Part shown: positions 38,218 to 48,296 of the stretch, piece after piece | Layout: every line of letters starts with the position of its first letter | Numbering within the stretch: position 1 is the first letter of the stretch | Assembly: GCA_905478925.1 (NCBI GenBank) | Contig: CAJQKQ010000044.1 | Coordinates: 91,984-155,983 of the forward strand | Direction: 5' to 3' | From: an uncultured Verrucomicrobiales bacterium | GTDB lineage: Bacteria > Verrucomicrobiota > Verrucomicrobiia > Verrucomicrobiales > Akkermansiaceae | Length of the DNA stretch: 64,000 nt | The notes under the pieces: model-generated | Seen by the model: the letters and a program-made list of their open reading frames with translations, nothing else | Told to the model about the DNA's origin: nothing | Database searches by the model: none | Made by a program: the position numbers and the translations under genes

Positions 38218-40998
38218 TCAATGCGCCGCCAGCCAGTTTTGCCCGGTGCCTTTTTCCACGAGAATCGGCACGTCGTGTGGCAGCGGCAGGGCGGATTCCA
38301 TGATGTGGAGGATTTTGGGGACGAGTTCGGCTTCCTCGTCGGGGTGGAGGTCGAAGACGAGTTCATCGTGGACCTGGAGGAGCATTTTGGTCTGGTAGGG
38401 CTTTTTGCGGAGCAGCTCGTCGATGCGGATCATGGCGATCTTGATCATGTCGGCGGAGGTGCCTTGGATGGGCATGTTGATGGCGGCGCGCTCGGCGTTC
38501 TGGCGGAGGCCGGCGTTTCCTGTGCTCAGGTCGGGGTAGTGGCGGCGGCGACCGGCGAGGGTCTCGGCGTAGCCTTTATCACGGGCGACGGCGACGGTGC
38601 GATCCATGTATTCCTTGATGGCGGGATACTCGCGGAAGTAGGCGTCGATAATTTCGGCGGCTTCGCCGCGGGGGATGGCGAGGCGCTGGGAGAGGCCGAA
38701 GGCGGAGATGCCGTAGATGATGCCGAAGTTGACCATTTTCGCGCCGGAGCGCACCCCGCGGGTGACTTCCTCGGGGGTGACTCCGTGGACTTTCGCGGCG
38801 GTGATGGTGTGGATGTCCGCACCGTCCTGGAAGGCGGAGATCATGGTGGGATCGCAGGCGAGGGAGGCCATCACGCGGAGCTCGATCTGGGAGTAGTCGC
38901 AGGCCAGCAGGGTGCAGCCGTCGCGCGGGACGAAGGCTTGGCGGATTTTTCTGCCGGCTTCTGAGCGGACGGGGATGTTTTGGAGGTTGGGATCGGAGGA
39001 GGCGAGGCGGCCGGTGGCGGCGAGGAGCTGGTGGTAATGGGTGTGGATGCGGCCGGTCTCCGGGGCGATGTGGTTGGGGAGGGCGTCGAGGTAGGTGGAC
39101 TTGAGTTTGGATGCCTCGCGGTAGGTGAGGATTTCCTCGATGATGGGGTGAATACCGAGCAGGGTGGAGAGGGTTTGCTCGTCGGTTTTGTACTGGCCGG
39201 TTTTGGTTTTCTTGGGCTTATCCAAGAGCTTGAGGTGATCGAAGAGGATCTGGCCGAGCTGTTTCGGGGAGGCGATGTTGAACGGGGTGCCGGCGTGGGC
39301 TTGGATCGATTTCGCGAGCTGGTCTATGGTCTGCTGGAGGTCGACGGCTATGGTTTGGAGGGCTTCCAGATCGATGGCGATTCCCTCCATTTCCATGCGG
39401 ACGAGGACGGGGAGGAGGGGCGCTTCGATTTCGAAATAGACTTTTTCCTGGCCACTTTCCTTGAGGAGAGGCCGGAGTTTCTCGGCGAGCTGGTAGGTGA
39501 CGTCGGCGTCCTCGGCGGCGTATTCGGCTAGGATTTCCAAGGGGATGGAGGCGATATCTAGATCTTTGGACTTTTTGGATTTTTTCTCGGCGTGGGCGAA
39601 GAGGTCGTCTTGGGCGGAATCGTCTTCGGGTGCGGTGGCGATGTCGGCGAGCTTGACCGTGGAATAGCCGAGGAGGATTTCCGAAAGGTAGTCCATGCTG
39701 TGGCGGCGCTCGGGGGCGACCAGGGCATCGGCGAGCATGGTGTCGAAGAACGGGCCGGCGACGTGGATGTTGTGAGAGTGGAGGACGGAGAGGTCGTATT
39801 TCAGGTTGTGCCCGATCTTCTCCGAAGATGCGGAGAGCAAAGAGCGGAGAGGTTGGAGAAGATCCTCTGTGTATGGGAGATACCAGCCTTCGTGGGCTTT
39901 CCAGGAGAAGGCGATTCCGAGGAGTTTTGCGGAGTGGCGGTTCAGGGAGGTGGTCTCGATGTCGAAGCAGAAGGATTTCTGGGCGGCTAGTTCGGTGAAG
40001 AGGGATTTCTGGAGATCCGGGGTGTTGGCTAGGGTGTATTTGTGCGGGACGTCGGCGATGGTTTTGAAGGTGTCGAAGAGGGTTGGGGTTTCTCCGGTTG
40101 TTGGCTGCGGACTAAAGTCCGCGTTCCGTTCTTCGCCGAAGAGGCGCTTGGTGAGGGAGCGGAATTCGAAGTCGATGAAGAGCTGTTTGATGGCTTCGTC
40201 GTCGCGCTGGGAGACGAGCAGCTCTTCCCATGTGACTTCGATTGGGCAGTCGAGGATGATGGTGGCGAGGTCTTTGGAGAGAAGTGCTTGGTCGACGTTG
40301 GCCTCGACGTTTTCCTTCTGCTTGCCTTTGAGCTTGGCGGTGTTTTTCAGGAGGTTTTCGGTGGAGCCGTATTCCTTGATGAGTTTCTGGGCGGTCTTGG
40401 GGCCGATGCCGGGGACGCCGGGGATGTTGTCGGAGGCGTCGCCCATGAGGCCGAGGAGATCGATGATCTGGTGTGGCTCGGAGACGCCCCAGATGCTTTC
40501 GAGCTGCTCCATGCCGATGATTTCGTATTCGCTGCCTTTGCGGCCAGGTTTCCACATGTAGGTGGTGGGGGAAATGAGCTGCGCGAAATCCTTGTCGGGG
40601 GTGACCATGTAGGACTCGAAGCCGTCGGGCTCGGCGCGTTTCACCAAGGTTCCGATGAGGTCGTCGGCCTCGAAGCCGTCGATTTCGAGAACGGGAATGG
40701 CGAAGGCGCGGCAGAGGGCTTTGACGTGGGGGATGGAGGCGGCGAGCTCCTCGGGCATTTCGTCGCGCTGTGCCTTGTAGGCGGGGTATTTGATGTGGCG
40801 CGGGGTCGGCGCGGAGGTGTCGAAGGCAACACCGAGGTGGGTGGGTTTTTCCTTTTCCAGGATGGAGAGCAGGGTGTTGATAAAACCGTAGAGGGCGGAG
40901 GTGTTGACGCCTTTGGAGTTTCTGATCGGGTTGTTGATGAGGGCAAAGTGAGCCCGGTAGATCAGGGCCATGCCGTCGAGCAGGAAAAGGCGTTTCAT
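38218..40998 (-). CDS. polA: DNA polymerase I
   Basis: 926 aa with all three domains: 5'-nuclease (about 1-290; 'LFLLDGMALIYRAHFAL', 'VTPDKDFAQLI', 'GVPGIGPKTAQKLI'), 3'-5' proofreading exonuclease (about 320-500; 'FCFDIETTSLNRHSAKLLG' with the DIE motif, 'AEDADVTYQLAEKL'), and polymerase (about 520-926; 'LACDYSQIELRVMASLA', 'MVNFGIIYGISAFGLSQRL', 'LLQVHDELVFDLHPDE'). It fills gaps, removes RNA primers and joins in excision repair. The linker between nuclease and exonuclease domains contains a palindrome encoded in frame. An AT-rich block precedes the start. Confidence 0.97.
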   Translation of the reverse strand: MKRLFLLDGMALIYRAHFALINNPIRNSKGVNTSALYGFINTLLSILEKEKPTHLGVAFDTSAPTPRHIKYPAYKAQRDEMPEELAASIPHVKALCRAFAIPVLEIDGFEADDLIGTLVKRAEPDGFESYMVTPDKDFAQLISPTTYMWKPGRKGSEYEIIGMEQLESIWGVSEPHQIIDLLGLMGDASDNIPGVPGIGPKTAQKLIKEYGSTENLLKNTAKLKGKQKENVEANVDQALLSKDLATIILDCPIEVTWEELLVSQRDDEAIKQLFIDFEFRSLTKRLFGEERNADFSPQPTTGETPTLFDTFKTIADVPHKYTLANTPDLQKSLFTELAAQKSFCFDIETTSLNRHSAKLLGIAFSWKAHEGWYLPYTEDLLQPLRSLLSASSEKIGHNLKYDLSVLHSHNIHVAGPFFDTMLADALVAPERRHSMDYLSEILLGYSTVKLADIATAPEDDSAQDDLFAHAEKKSKKSKDLDIASIPLEILAEYAAEDADVTYQLAEKLRPLLKESGQEKVYFEIEAPLLPVLVRMEMEGIAIDLEALQTIAVDLQQTIDQLAKSIQAHAGTPFNIASPKQLGQILFDHLKLLDKPKKTKTGQYKTDEQTLSTLLGIHPIIEEILTYREASKLKSTYLDALPNHIAPETGRIHTHYHQLLAATGRLASSDPNLQNIPVRSEAGRKIRQAFVPRDGCTLLACDYSQIELRVMASLACDPTMISAFQDGADIHTITAAKVHGVTPEEVTRGVRSGAKMVNFGIIYGISAFGLSQRLAIPRGEAAEIIDAYFREYPAIKEYMDRTVAVARDKGYAETLAGRRRHYPDLSTGNAGLRQNAERAAINMPIQGTSADMIKIAMIRIDELLRKKPYQTKMLLQVHDELVFDLHPDEEAELVPKILHIMESALPLPHDVPILVEKGTGQNWLAAH
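40107..40122. repeat. GCGGACTAAAGTCCGC palindrome inside polA
   Basis: A perfect 16-bp palindrome in the coding region for the interdomain linker, read as 'RNADFSPQP'. Very similar stem-loops (GCGGCTTTGAAAGCCGC, GCGGGTTTTTAACCCGC) occur between genes at 54.2 and 55.1 kb. Confidence 0.65.
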
Positions 40999-41001
40999 GG
41001 G

Positions 41002-41040
41002 GAAACTCTAAATTTTAAACTCTAAACTCCAATGAAGAAT
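41002..41040. repeat. AT-rich AGTTTA-type block before polA
   Basis: In the polA sense this is CATTGGAGTTTAGAGTTTAA followed by AATTTAGAGTTTCCCC and then the start codon. It is the closest match to the blocks before ilvH and priA. It occupies the usual ribosome-binding position, where no purine-rich site is seen. Confidence 0.6.
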
Positions 41041-41162
41041 TGCCGGGATTGACCACTTCTTCTTCTGGGGGATTTCAGCTTGAATTCGGGTGTATCACCG
41101 GCATGTTGAATTGATAGATTCGAGGGGGTTGTTAAGTATCCCTTCACTCCTGCATGCTGCCT

Positions 41163-44100
41163 ATGAAATATCGTTTTTTTCAAATGCTACCGCTCTGCGC
41201 AATGCTTTCCGGGTGTGGTAAAGACCCGATCGTGTTTGAGTTTCTTGCTGAGGAAGCTCCTGCGGGAAAAACGATGGTTCTGCCGAAGGAGGTTTCTTTC
41301 AATGAGCACATTCAGCCCATCCTCTCCGAATACTGCTACCAATGCCACGGCCCGGATGCGGAGGCGAGGGAGCCTGAAAAGGAGCCGCTGAGGCTCGATA
41401 TCGAGGAGGATACCTTCAAGGTTCGCGATTTCGGCGCTCCGGTGATCGTGAAGGGCAAGCCGGAGGAATCCGTGCTGATGGAACTGATTCGCTCCGCTGA
41501 CAAGGACGAGGTGATGCCACCGCCGGAGAGCCATAAAACGATGGGTGCGCGCGAAATCGCCCTGCTGGAGAGATGGATAGCCCAGGGTGCGGAGTATGAG
41601 GGTCATTGGTCCTACGAGCCCGTTGTGAAGGCAAGCCCTCTTGCCAACGATTGGTCGGACAAGCCGATCGACGGCTTCGTTTTCGAGAAGCTTGCGGAAG
41701 CCGGCCTCAAGCCGAACCCGTCGGAGGATACGAGGAGATTCCACCGCAAATTGTCCTTCGACCTGACTGGCCTGCCGCCGGAGCCTGCGGATACCGATGC
41801 TTTCGTGGCAGCATACGAAAAGGACGCGGACGCGGCGGTTTCCGCGGAGGCGGACAAGATGCTCTCGACGACAGCCAACGCGGAGCACTTCGCCCGGCAT
41901 TGGCTTGATGCGGTCCGCTATGCGGATACCCACGGCATCCATATCGACAACTACCGCGCGATCTGGCCGTATCGCGATTGGGTGATCAGCGCTTTCAGTG
42001 AGAACATGCCGTGGGACAAATTCACCACCGAGCAAATCGCCGGCGATCTGCTGCCCGAGCCGACGCTTGACCAGAAAGTGGCCACCGGTTTCCTCCGCTG
42101 CCTAGCGACCACCGGCGAGGGCGGGGCGATTCCCGAGGAATACGATGCCATCTATGCGACCGATCGGGTGGACACCATGGGCGCGATTTGGCTCGGCCTG
42201 ACGGCGAGCTGCGCTTCCTGCCATGATCACAAGTTCGATCCGTTTTCCACCAAGGAATTCTACCAGCTTACCGCGTTTTTCCGGAACAACACGATGAGCG
42301 CGCTGGATCGGAACAACGCGAATCACCCACCGTCGATCTTTGCAGCTCTTCCGGAGGACCGGGACGCTTTGGTTGCCATTCAGGAAAAGATAGCTGGAGT
42401 TGATAAGCGCATCGCCGAGAGGAAAATCGCGGCGCAGGGAGATTACGAGAAGTGGCTGGCAGGTTATTCGGACTCCGCTCCCAAAGAGTCCGATCCCACG
42501 CTTTCGGTTCATCTACCCTTGGTCGCAGCGAAAGGCAATCTCACCGGTACCATCGACGGGGAGGCTCGCGAATGGCCGGTTTCCCCGGAGCGTATCGACG
42601 GCCCTCTCGGCAAGGCGGTGGTCGTTTCCGGCAGCGAGATCGTTCTCGGTGACGTCGGTAATTTTTCACGCGAGGATCAGGTCAGTTATGGCGGATTCAT
42701 CTGGTATACGAAGAATTCGACAGGCGCAGTGATCTCAAAAATGGATGTGTCGAACCGCTACCGTGGCTGGGACATCTGGTTGGATAAGGGCAAGCCCGGA
42801 GCTCACATCATCGATTCCTGGGACAAGTCAGCTAACAAACTGATCGTCCCCGAGAGGCTGGAACCAGGCAAGTGGCAACACGTAATGGTGGTGTTTGATG
42901 GCACGAAAACCTCCGACCAGGCGATGGTGGTATATGTCGATGGCAAGCCCGCGGGCACATTGCCCGTTCCGAACTCGGTCGGCGCCAGCATCGAGACGAC
43001 ATCCCCCCTGATACTTGGATCGCGGGGTGGAGGTGACTCGAAGGTGAGTGGGAAAGTGGCTCTTCAGGATTTCCGTTTCTACCGCCGAGTCCTCAGCGAC
43101 GGGGAGATTGCCCACCTAGCAAACCAGCAGATGATCGAGCACTGGGCGGCCATTCCGAAAGCCAAGCGCACCGCTGAGCAAAACAAGGCACTGTTCGAGC
43201 ATTTCATCACAACAGTCGACCAGCCTGGGGTAGCTTTGTTCAAAGAGCTCGCCAAGATGAAGGCCGAGGAGAAGGCGTTGCGCGACCGTGGCTCGATGAC
43301 CTTGGTGTATGAGGAGAAAAAGGACAGCGAGCCCTTCGCTCACGTCCTGATCCGCGGTGCCTACACCTCCAAGGGCGACAAGGTTTTCCCGGATACCCCG
43401 GCCATGCTCCCGGCCATGCCGGAGGGTGCACCGAAGGACAGGAACGGCCTCGCGCAGTGGCTCAACGATCCGAAAAATCCGCTGCCTGCGAGAGTCACCA
43501 TGAACCGCTTGTGGTCGTACATGTTCGGCACCGGCATCGTCGAGACCAACGGCGACTTTGGGATTATGGGCGCACGCCCGACTCATCCCAAACTCCTCGA
43601 TTGGCTGGCCTCGGAATTCATCGCCAGCGGCTGGGACTACCGCCACATGGCCAAGACGATCGTCACCTCCGCCGCTTACCGGCAGGCAGGTATAATTTCT
43701 CCAGAGAAGCTTGAGAAGGATCCCGGCAACCGCCTGATTTCGCGTGGGTCGAGGACGCGCCTCGATGCGGAGCAGATCCGAGACCTCGCCCTGGAAAGCG
43801 CCGGGTTGCTTTCGGAAAAAGTCGGTGGCCCGCCGGTGAAGCCCTACCAGCCGGAAGGGATCTGGGAGGCGGTCGCCATGCGGCAGTCGAACACCAAGAA
43901 CTACAAGCGTGACACCGGCGATTCGCTCTACCGGAGATCCCTCTACACTTTCTGGAAACGCACCGCCGCACCGCCGACGATGGAGATTCTCAACGCTCCG
44001 ACAAGGGAGACATTTTGTGTTGGTAGGGAAACGACCAACACCCCTTTACAGGCGTTAGCGATGATGAACGATCCGCAGTTCGTTGAGGCGACCCGGGTGC

Positions 44101-44381
44101 TCGCCACCAAGGCGGTCAAGGAAGCCGAGGGCTTTGACGCGCGGCTGGATCTGATCACGCTTAGACTTCTCGGGCGCAAATTGGATGAAGATGAAAGATC
44201 CTATGTGAAGACCACCTTCGACGAGGCGATCGCGCATTACACGGAGAAACCTGAACAGGCTCGCAAGGCGATCGCCGTCGGCGAGTTGAAGCCAGACGAA
44301 GAGGCTCCGGCCGTGGAACTGGCCGCTTGGGCCTTGGTTGCCGGACAGCTGTTTAACCTCGACGAAACAATCACCAGATAA
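41163..44381 (+). CDS. PSD1-type cytochrome c / DUF1549 / LamG / DUF1553 lipoprotein
   Basis: About 1072 aa from ATG 41163, which gives a lipoprotein signal ('MKYRFFQMLPLCAMLSGC'). Order: PSC1 cytochrome domain with haem motif 'CYQCH' near residue 58, DUF1549 ('LSFDLTGLPPEPADTDAFVA', 'CHDHKFDPFSTKEFYQL'), a LamG/concanavalin-like insert (about 440-640; 'VVFDGTKTSDQAMVVYVDG'), then DUF1553 ('LPARVTMNRLWSYMFGTG', 'SRTRLDAEQIRDLALES', 'ETTNTPLQALAMMND'). The architecture is nearly restricted to Planctomycetota and Verrucomicrobiota and is thought to act with DUF1501 partners in periplasmic polysaccharide use. The DUF1501 gene follows after 5 bp. Confidence 0.9.
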   Translation: MKYRFFQMLPLCAMLSGCGKDPIVFEFLAEEAPAGKTMVLPKEVSFNEHIQPILSEYCYQCHGPDAEAREPEKEPLRLDIEEDTFKVRDFGAPVIVKGKPEESVLMELIRSADKDEVMPPPESHKTMGAREIALLERWIAQGAEYEGHWSYEPVVKASPLANDWSDKPIDGFVFEKLAEAGLKPNPSEDTRRFHRKLSFDLTGLPPEPADTDAFVAAYEKDADAAVSAEADKMLSTTANAEHFARHWLDAVRYADTHGIHIDNYRAIWPYRDWVISAFSENMPWDKFTTEQIAGDLLPEPTLDQKVATGFLRCLATTGEGGAIPEEYDAIYATDRVDTMGAIWLGLTASCASCHDHKFDPFSTKEFYQLTAFFRNNTMSALDRNNANHPPSIFAALPEDRDALVAIQEKIAGVDKRIAERKIAAQGDYEKWLAGYSDSAPKESDPTLSVHLPLVAAKGNLTGTIDGEAREWPVSPERIDGPLGKAVVVSGSEIVLGDVGNFSREDQVSYGGFIWYTKNSTGAVISKMDVSNRYRGWDIWLDKGKPGAHIIDSWDKSANKLIVPERLEPGKWQHVMVVFDGTKTSDQAMVVYVDGKPAGTLPVPNSVGASIETTSPLILGSRGGGDSKVSGKVALQDFRFYRRVLSDGEIAHLANQQMIEHWAAIPKAKRTAEQNKALFEHFITTVDQPGVALFKELAKMKAEEKALRDRGSMTLVYEEKKDSEPFAHVLIRGAYTSKGDKVFPDTPAMLPAMPEGAPKDRNGLAQWLNDPKNPLPARVTMNRLWSYMFGTGIVETNGDFGIMGARPTHPKLLDWLASEFIASGWDYRHMAKTIVTSAAYRQAGIISPEKLEKDPGNRLISRGSRTRLDAEQIRDLALESAGLLSEKVGGPPVKPYQPEGIWEAVAMRQSNTKNYKRDTGDSLYRRSLYTFWKRTAAPPTMEILNAPTRETFCVGRETTNTPLQALAMMNDPQFVEATRVLATKAVKEAEGFDARLDLITLRLLGRKLDEDERSYVKTTFDEAIAHYTEKPEQARKAIAVGELKPDEEAPAVELAAWALVAGQLFNLDETITR

Positions 44382-44386
44382 CCGTT

Positions 44387-45844
44387 ATGAATCCTCTAGA
44401 AGCTTACAACAGTGCCCTAACAAGGCGTCAGTTTTTCCGGAAATCGGGCACTGGGCTCGGAATGGCCGCGATGGCATCGCTGGTCGGCGAAAAGGGCTTT
44501 GCCGCAGCACAACCGATGGGCAACATGAGCATCCCGCAGTTCGCCCCGAAGGCGAAGCGCGCGATCTACATTTCACCAATCGGCGCCCCATCCCAACTGG
44601 ATACTTTCGATTACAAGCCGGAGCTTGAGAAGCGCTTCAAGGAAGACCTGAAAGACTATCTTGCCAAGGAAGGCGAGCGCCTCACCGGGATGACCTCCAA
44701 GCAGGCGGCATTTCCGCTCGCGCCCTCGCGCTTCAAGTTCTCCCAGCACGGAAAATCCGGAACGTGGATCAGCGAAGCGCTGCCGTGGCACGGCAAAATG
44801 GCGGACGATATTTGCGTGATCAAGTCGATGCACACGGATGCGATCAACCACGAGCCCGCCAATCAGCTCGTCTGCACCGGCTCGATGGTCAACGGCAAGG
44901 CCTCGATGGGTTCCTGGCTGTCCTATGGGCTCGGCTCGATGAACCAGGATCTTCCCTCGTTCGTCGTGCTCCACGCGACCCACAGTTCTCCCTACTCGAA
45001 CGTGCAGGCGATTTCCTCACGGCTTTGGGGCTCCGGCTACTTGCCCGGGAAATACGCAGGCGTCGACCTTCGCTCGAAAGGCGATCCGGTTCTTTTCCTT
45101 GAGGATAGCGCCGGTGTCCCGCGTGAGATGCGCCGCAGCATGCTCGATGGGCTTTCCAAGCTGAACATGAAATCCTACGAAGCGGTCGGCGATCCGGAAA
45201 TCGTGACTCGTATGCAGCAGTATGAGATGGCCTACCGGATGCAGACTTCGGTGCCTGAGTTGACGGATCTCTCCGGCGAGCAGGAGCACACCTACGCGAT
45301 GTACGGCGAGGACAGCAAGACGCGTGGCACCTTCGCGAACTCCGCGATCATGGCGCGCCGTCTTCTCGAAAGGGGCGTTCGCTTTGTCCAGATCTTCCAT
45401 CGTGGCTGGGATCAGCACGGCAATCTGCCGCGCGATCTCGCATCCCAGTGCAAGGACATCGACCAAGGTTGCTATGGCCTCATCCAGGATCTCAAGCAGC
45501 GTGGCATGCTCGAGGACACGCTCGTCGTTTTCGGCGGCGAATTTGGCCGGACGGTATATTCGCAGGGGAAACTCACGGAAACGAATTACGGACGCGACCA
45601 CCACCCGCGCTGCTTCAGCATCTGGATGGCGGGCGGCGGGATCAAGGGTGGGCAAGTCTACGGCGAGACCGACGAGATGAGCTACAATATTACGGAAAAC
45701 CCGGTCCATATCCGCGATCTCCATGCAACGATTCTCCACTCCCTCGGCATTGACCACGAGCGCCTCAACTTCAAGTTCCAAGGTCTCGACCAGAGACTAA
45801 CCGGAGTCGAACCGGCGAAGGTCATCACGGATCTTTTTGCGTAG
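44387..45844 (+). CDS. DUF1501 protein with Tat signal
   Basis: 485 aa. The N-terminus has a twin-arginine signal ('TRRQFFRKSGTGLGMAAMAS'), so it is exported folded. The body resembles the alkaline-phosphatase-like DUF1501 family: 'YISPIGAPSQLDTFDYKPEL', 'KSMHTDAINHEPANQLVCTG', 'DTLVVFGGEFGRTVYSQG', 'GRDHHPRCFSIWMAGGGIKG'. It starts 5 bp after the PSD1 gene; this pair is a standard PVC operon and the proteins probably work together in the periplasm. Exact activity is not established. Its 3' end overlaps the convergent antiporter gene by 20 bp. Confidence 0.92.
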   Translation: MNPLEAYNSALTRRQFFRKSGTGLGMAAMASLVGEKGFAAAQPMGNMSIPQFAPKAKRAIYISPIGAPSQLDTFDYKPELEKRFKEDLKDYLAKEGERLTGMTSKQAAFPLAPSRFKFSQHGKSGTWISEALPWHGKMADDICVIKSMHTDAINHEPANQLVCTGSMVNGKASMGSWLSYGLGSMNQDLPSFVVLHATHSSPYSNVQAISSRLWGSGYLPGKYAGVDLRSKGDPVLFLEDSAGVPREMRRSMLDGLSKLNMKSYEAVGDPEIVTRMQQYEMAYRMQTSVPELTDLSGEQEHTYAMYGEDSKTRGTFANSAIMARRLLERGVRFVQIFHRGWDQHGNLPRDLASQCKDIDQGCYGLIQDLKQRGMLEDTLVVFGGEFGRTVYSQGKLTETNYGRDHHPRCFSIWMAGGGIKGGQVYGETDEMSYNITENPVHIRDLHATILHSLGIDHERLNFKFQGLDQRLTGVEPAKVITDLFA

Positions 45845-47663
45845 CGTCCTCGTCGAGATCGCGGCGCATTAGTTCGTCTAGCGAGCGCACGTATTCCCGT
45901 GCCGGGCTGACGTATTCCTTGTCGTCGTGGCGGTGCTTCGCCATTTCGCGCACCATGCGCTCGTCGTTTTCCTTGTAGCGTTTCGAGATTCGTTCGGCCT
46001 TCCCATGGGGCATGCCCAGATCCGCCATGATGTCCGCGCTCATCGCCAGCGAGGAATCGAGCGTTTCGCGATAGACCTTTTCCTCACCGAGATCGAGGAA
46101 TTCATATGCCTCCAGCCGGCTGTGGGCGCGGAGGTATAGTTTGAGGTGCGGGAAGCTGTGGCGAACCGTATGGATAATTTGGGAAACAACGTCCCCGTCC
46201 TTGAGCGCCACCACTAGGATCTTCGCTTTCGCCGCACCGGCCGCCGCGAGCAGATCCGGGCGCGATGCATCGCCGTAAAAAACCGGGATTCCGATGGAGC
46301 GGAGCAGATCAATCTGATCCTCGTCGCGGTCCAGGACTGTGCAGGCTATCCCCTGTGTCCTCAGCAAGCGCCCGACGGTATGCCCGTATCTTCCGAAGCC
46401 GCAGATGATCACTGGAGAGCTCTCATCCACAACATCGGATTCCCGCGCACTTCCTTGCTCTTCCGTTTCTCTGCGGCAGGTAAGGCGCTGGCTGATGATG
46501 ATGAGAATGGGTGTAAGCGCCATCGAGATCGCCACCACCGCTGTGAGCGTGCGCCCGGTTTCCTGATCGAGCACCCCTCCGGTGAACGCGATGCCGAGCA
46601 GCACGAATGCGAATTCCCCGCCCGCCGCCATCGAGCAGGCGAAAAGCAGCGATTCGTCTTTCCGTATGCCATTGAGCCGCGCAAGCAAAAGCAGTAGTAG
46701 GCCTTTTACGACAAGCAGCCCGAGTGTCAGGCCGATCACTAGGAAAAGGTGCGCGGCGATGTGGCCGAAATCGATTCCGATCCCGACACCGATAAAGAAG
46801 ATCCCGAGCAGCAACCCTTTGAACGGTGCGAGGTCGCTCTCCAACTCGTGCCGGTACTCGCTGCTGGCAAGCACGACCCCCGCGACGAACGCGCCGAGCG
46901 CCGGGGAAAGCCCGACCATGGTCATCAGGATCGCCACGCCGATGACGAGAACGAGTGCTGTCGCGGTGAATGCTTCGCGCTGGCGGGTCGCGGCGATCAT
47001 CCGGAAAAGTGGCCTTGAAGCCCAGCGGGTCAGCAGTACCACCAGCAGCACCGCACCGATCGTGGCCAGCGCCCGCGCCCAGCCGGGCAGGCTATCGAGA
47101 AGCATAGGCCCGTGGCCGCCGTGATCCGCGTCGGGCAGCGGCAGGCTGGCAAGCAGGGGCAGGGCGGCGATGATGGGGATCACCGCGATGTCCTGGAAAA
47201 GCAGGACGGAGAAAGCGCCTTTTCCCGCCTCGGTTCGCATCAGCCCGCGCTCGCTGAGCGTCTGCAGAATGATCGCGGTGCTGGAGAGGGAAAGGATCAG
47301 CCCGATGGCCAGTGCGGGCCGCCACCCGAGCCCGAAGGCCATTGCCGCGCCGCCGATCAGCAGGGCGGTCAGCAGTACCTGCAGGCCGCCGAGACCGAGG
47401 ATTCTGCGGCGCATTTTCCATAGCCTCGCCGGCTCCATCTCGAGGCCGATGAGGAACAGCATCATCACCACGCCGAACTCCGCGAAGTGCATGACATCCT
47501 CGCTCTGCTCGCCGATCAGTCGCAGCCCCCACGGGCCGATTGCCATGCCGACCAGTAGGTAGCCGAGCACCGCACCGACCCCGAGCCGCTTGCCCAGCAG
47601 GATGGCAAAGAGGGCGGCGACGAGGTAGATGAAGGCCTGAAGGAAGAGGCTTTGAATATCCAT
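45825..47663 (-). CDS. CPA2 cation:proton antiporter with TrkA-N domain (KefB/KefC-like)
   Basis: 612 aa from ATG 47663 ('MDIQSLFLQAFIYLVAALFA'); the track's N-terminal 35 residues are polar and not family-like. Twelve or so membrane segments with 'LGYLLVGMAIGPWGL', 'LSLSSTAIILQTLSERG' and 'VLLFQDIAVIPI'. A cytosolic TrkA-N domain follows ('VIICGFGRYGHTVGRLLR', 'FYGDASRPDLLAAAG'), then a charged tail of about 80 residues. This is the glutathione-regulated K+ efflux type by layout, but ancillary kefF/kefG genes are absent. Divergent from uspA. Confidence 0.88.
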   Translation of the reverse strand: MDIQSLFLQAFIYLVAALFAILLGKRLGVGAVLGYLLVGMAIGPWGLRLIGEQSEDVMHFAEFGVVMMLFLIGLEMEPARLWKMRRRILGLGGLQVLLTALLIGGAAMAFGLGWRPALAIGLILSLSSTAIILQTLSERGLMRTEAGKGAFSVLLFQDIAVIPIIAALPLLASLPLPDADHGGHGPMLLDSLPGWARALATIGAVLLVVLLTRWASRPLFRMIAATRQREAFTATALVLVIGVAILMTMVGLSPALGAFVAGVVLASSEYRHELESDLAPFKGLLLGIFFIGVGIGIDFGHIAAHLFLVIGLTLGLLVVKGLLLLLLARLNGIRKDESLLFACSMAAGGEFAFVLLGIAFTGGVLDQETGRTLTAVVAISMALTPILIIISQRLTCRRETEEQGSARESDVVDESSPVIICGFGRYGHTVGRLLRTQGIACTVLDRDEDQIDLLRSIGIPVFYGDASRPDLLAAAGAAKAKILVVALKDGDVVSQIIHTVRHSFPHLKLYLRAHSRLEAYEFLDLGEEKVYRETLDSSLAMSADIMADLGMPHGKAERISKRYKENDERMVREMAKHRHDDKEYVSPAREYVRSLDELMRRDLDEDATQKDP

Positions 47664-47801
47664 AAAGGCGGAGGGAAAGATTTCCTCCCGCAGTCTGTCG
47701 AGGAATGCCAGAGGATCAACGGGCAATTGCCGCTTCTTTTCCGCATGGATATGCGGAGGGTTTCTCATTCCCTACGGCCTGCACCGGGTGTAGTGTAAGG
47801 C

Positions 47802-48242
47802 ATGAAGAAGATCCTTGCTGCCGTCGATTTCTCCAATGCAACCACAGGCGTGGTTGGAACAGCTGCCGAAATGGCCAAGGCCTTCGGAGCCGAGCTCCAT
47901 CTCCTCCACATCATCGAGCCGGAGCCAACCTACACCGCATACGGTTTCACGCCGGATGAATTCCCGGCGATCCACACCTTCCACGCAGAGACCCGGAAAC
48001 GTGCCCAGAAAACGCTGGATGACGCGGCGTCCGTTTTCCCGGGTGCGTTCACCCACCTCGGCGACGGCAGCCCGCTGCATGTCATTGAGGAGAAAGTGAA
48101 GGAGATCGGCGCCGATCTCGTTATCCTCGGCTCCCACGGCCACGGCGTCGTCGCATCACTGCTCCTCGGTAGCGTGGCGGAGGGGATGATTAGGAAATCC
48201 CTCGTGCCGACGCTGGTGATCCCAGCTGGAAAGCCGGAGTGA
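47802..48242 (+). CDS. Universal stress protein (UspA family)
   Basis: 146 aa, single Usp domain. The start 'MKKILAAVDFSNATTGVVGT' has the nucleotide-contact Asp, and the ATP-binding signature is present near the end ('GSHGHGVVASLLLGSVAEGM', of the G-2x-G-9x-G(S/T) type), so it is probably an ATP-binding member. Such proteins respond to starvation and oxidative or energy stress, and a Usp gene next to a CPA2 antiporter is a common pairing. The promoter lies in the roughly 140 bp between the divergent starts. Confidence 0.9.
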   Translation: MKKILAAVDFSNATTGVVGTAAEMAKAFGAELHLLHIIEPEPTYTAYGFTPDEFPAIHTFHAETRKRAQKTLDDAASVFPGAFTHLGDGSPLHVIEEKVKEIGADLVILGSHGHGVVASLLLGSVAEGMIRKSLVPTLVIPAGKPE

Positions 48243-48296
48243 GGCTTTCCCTGTCGTTGGCTCATGGTTTTCCGGAACCGGTTCCAATCCGAGTGC

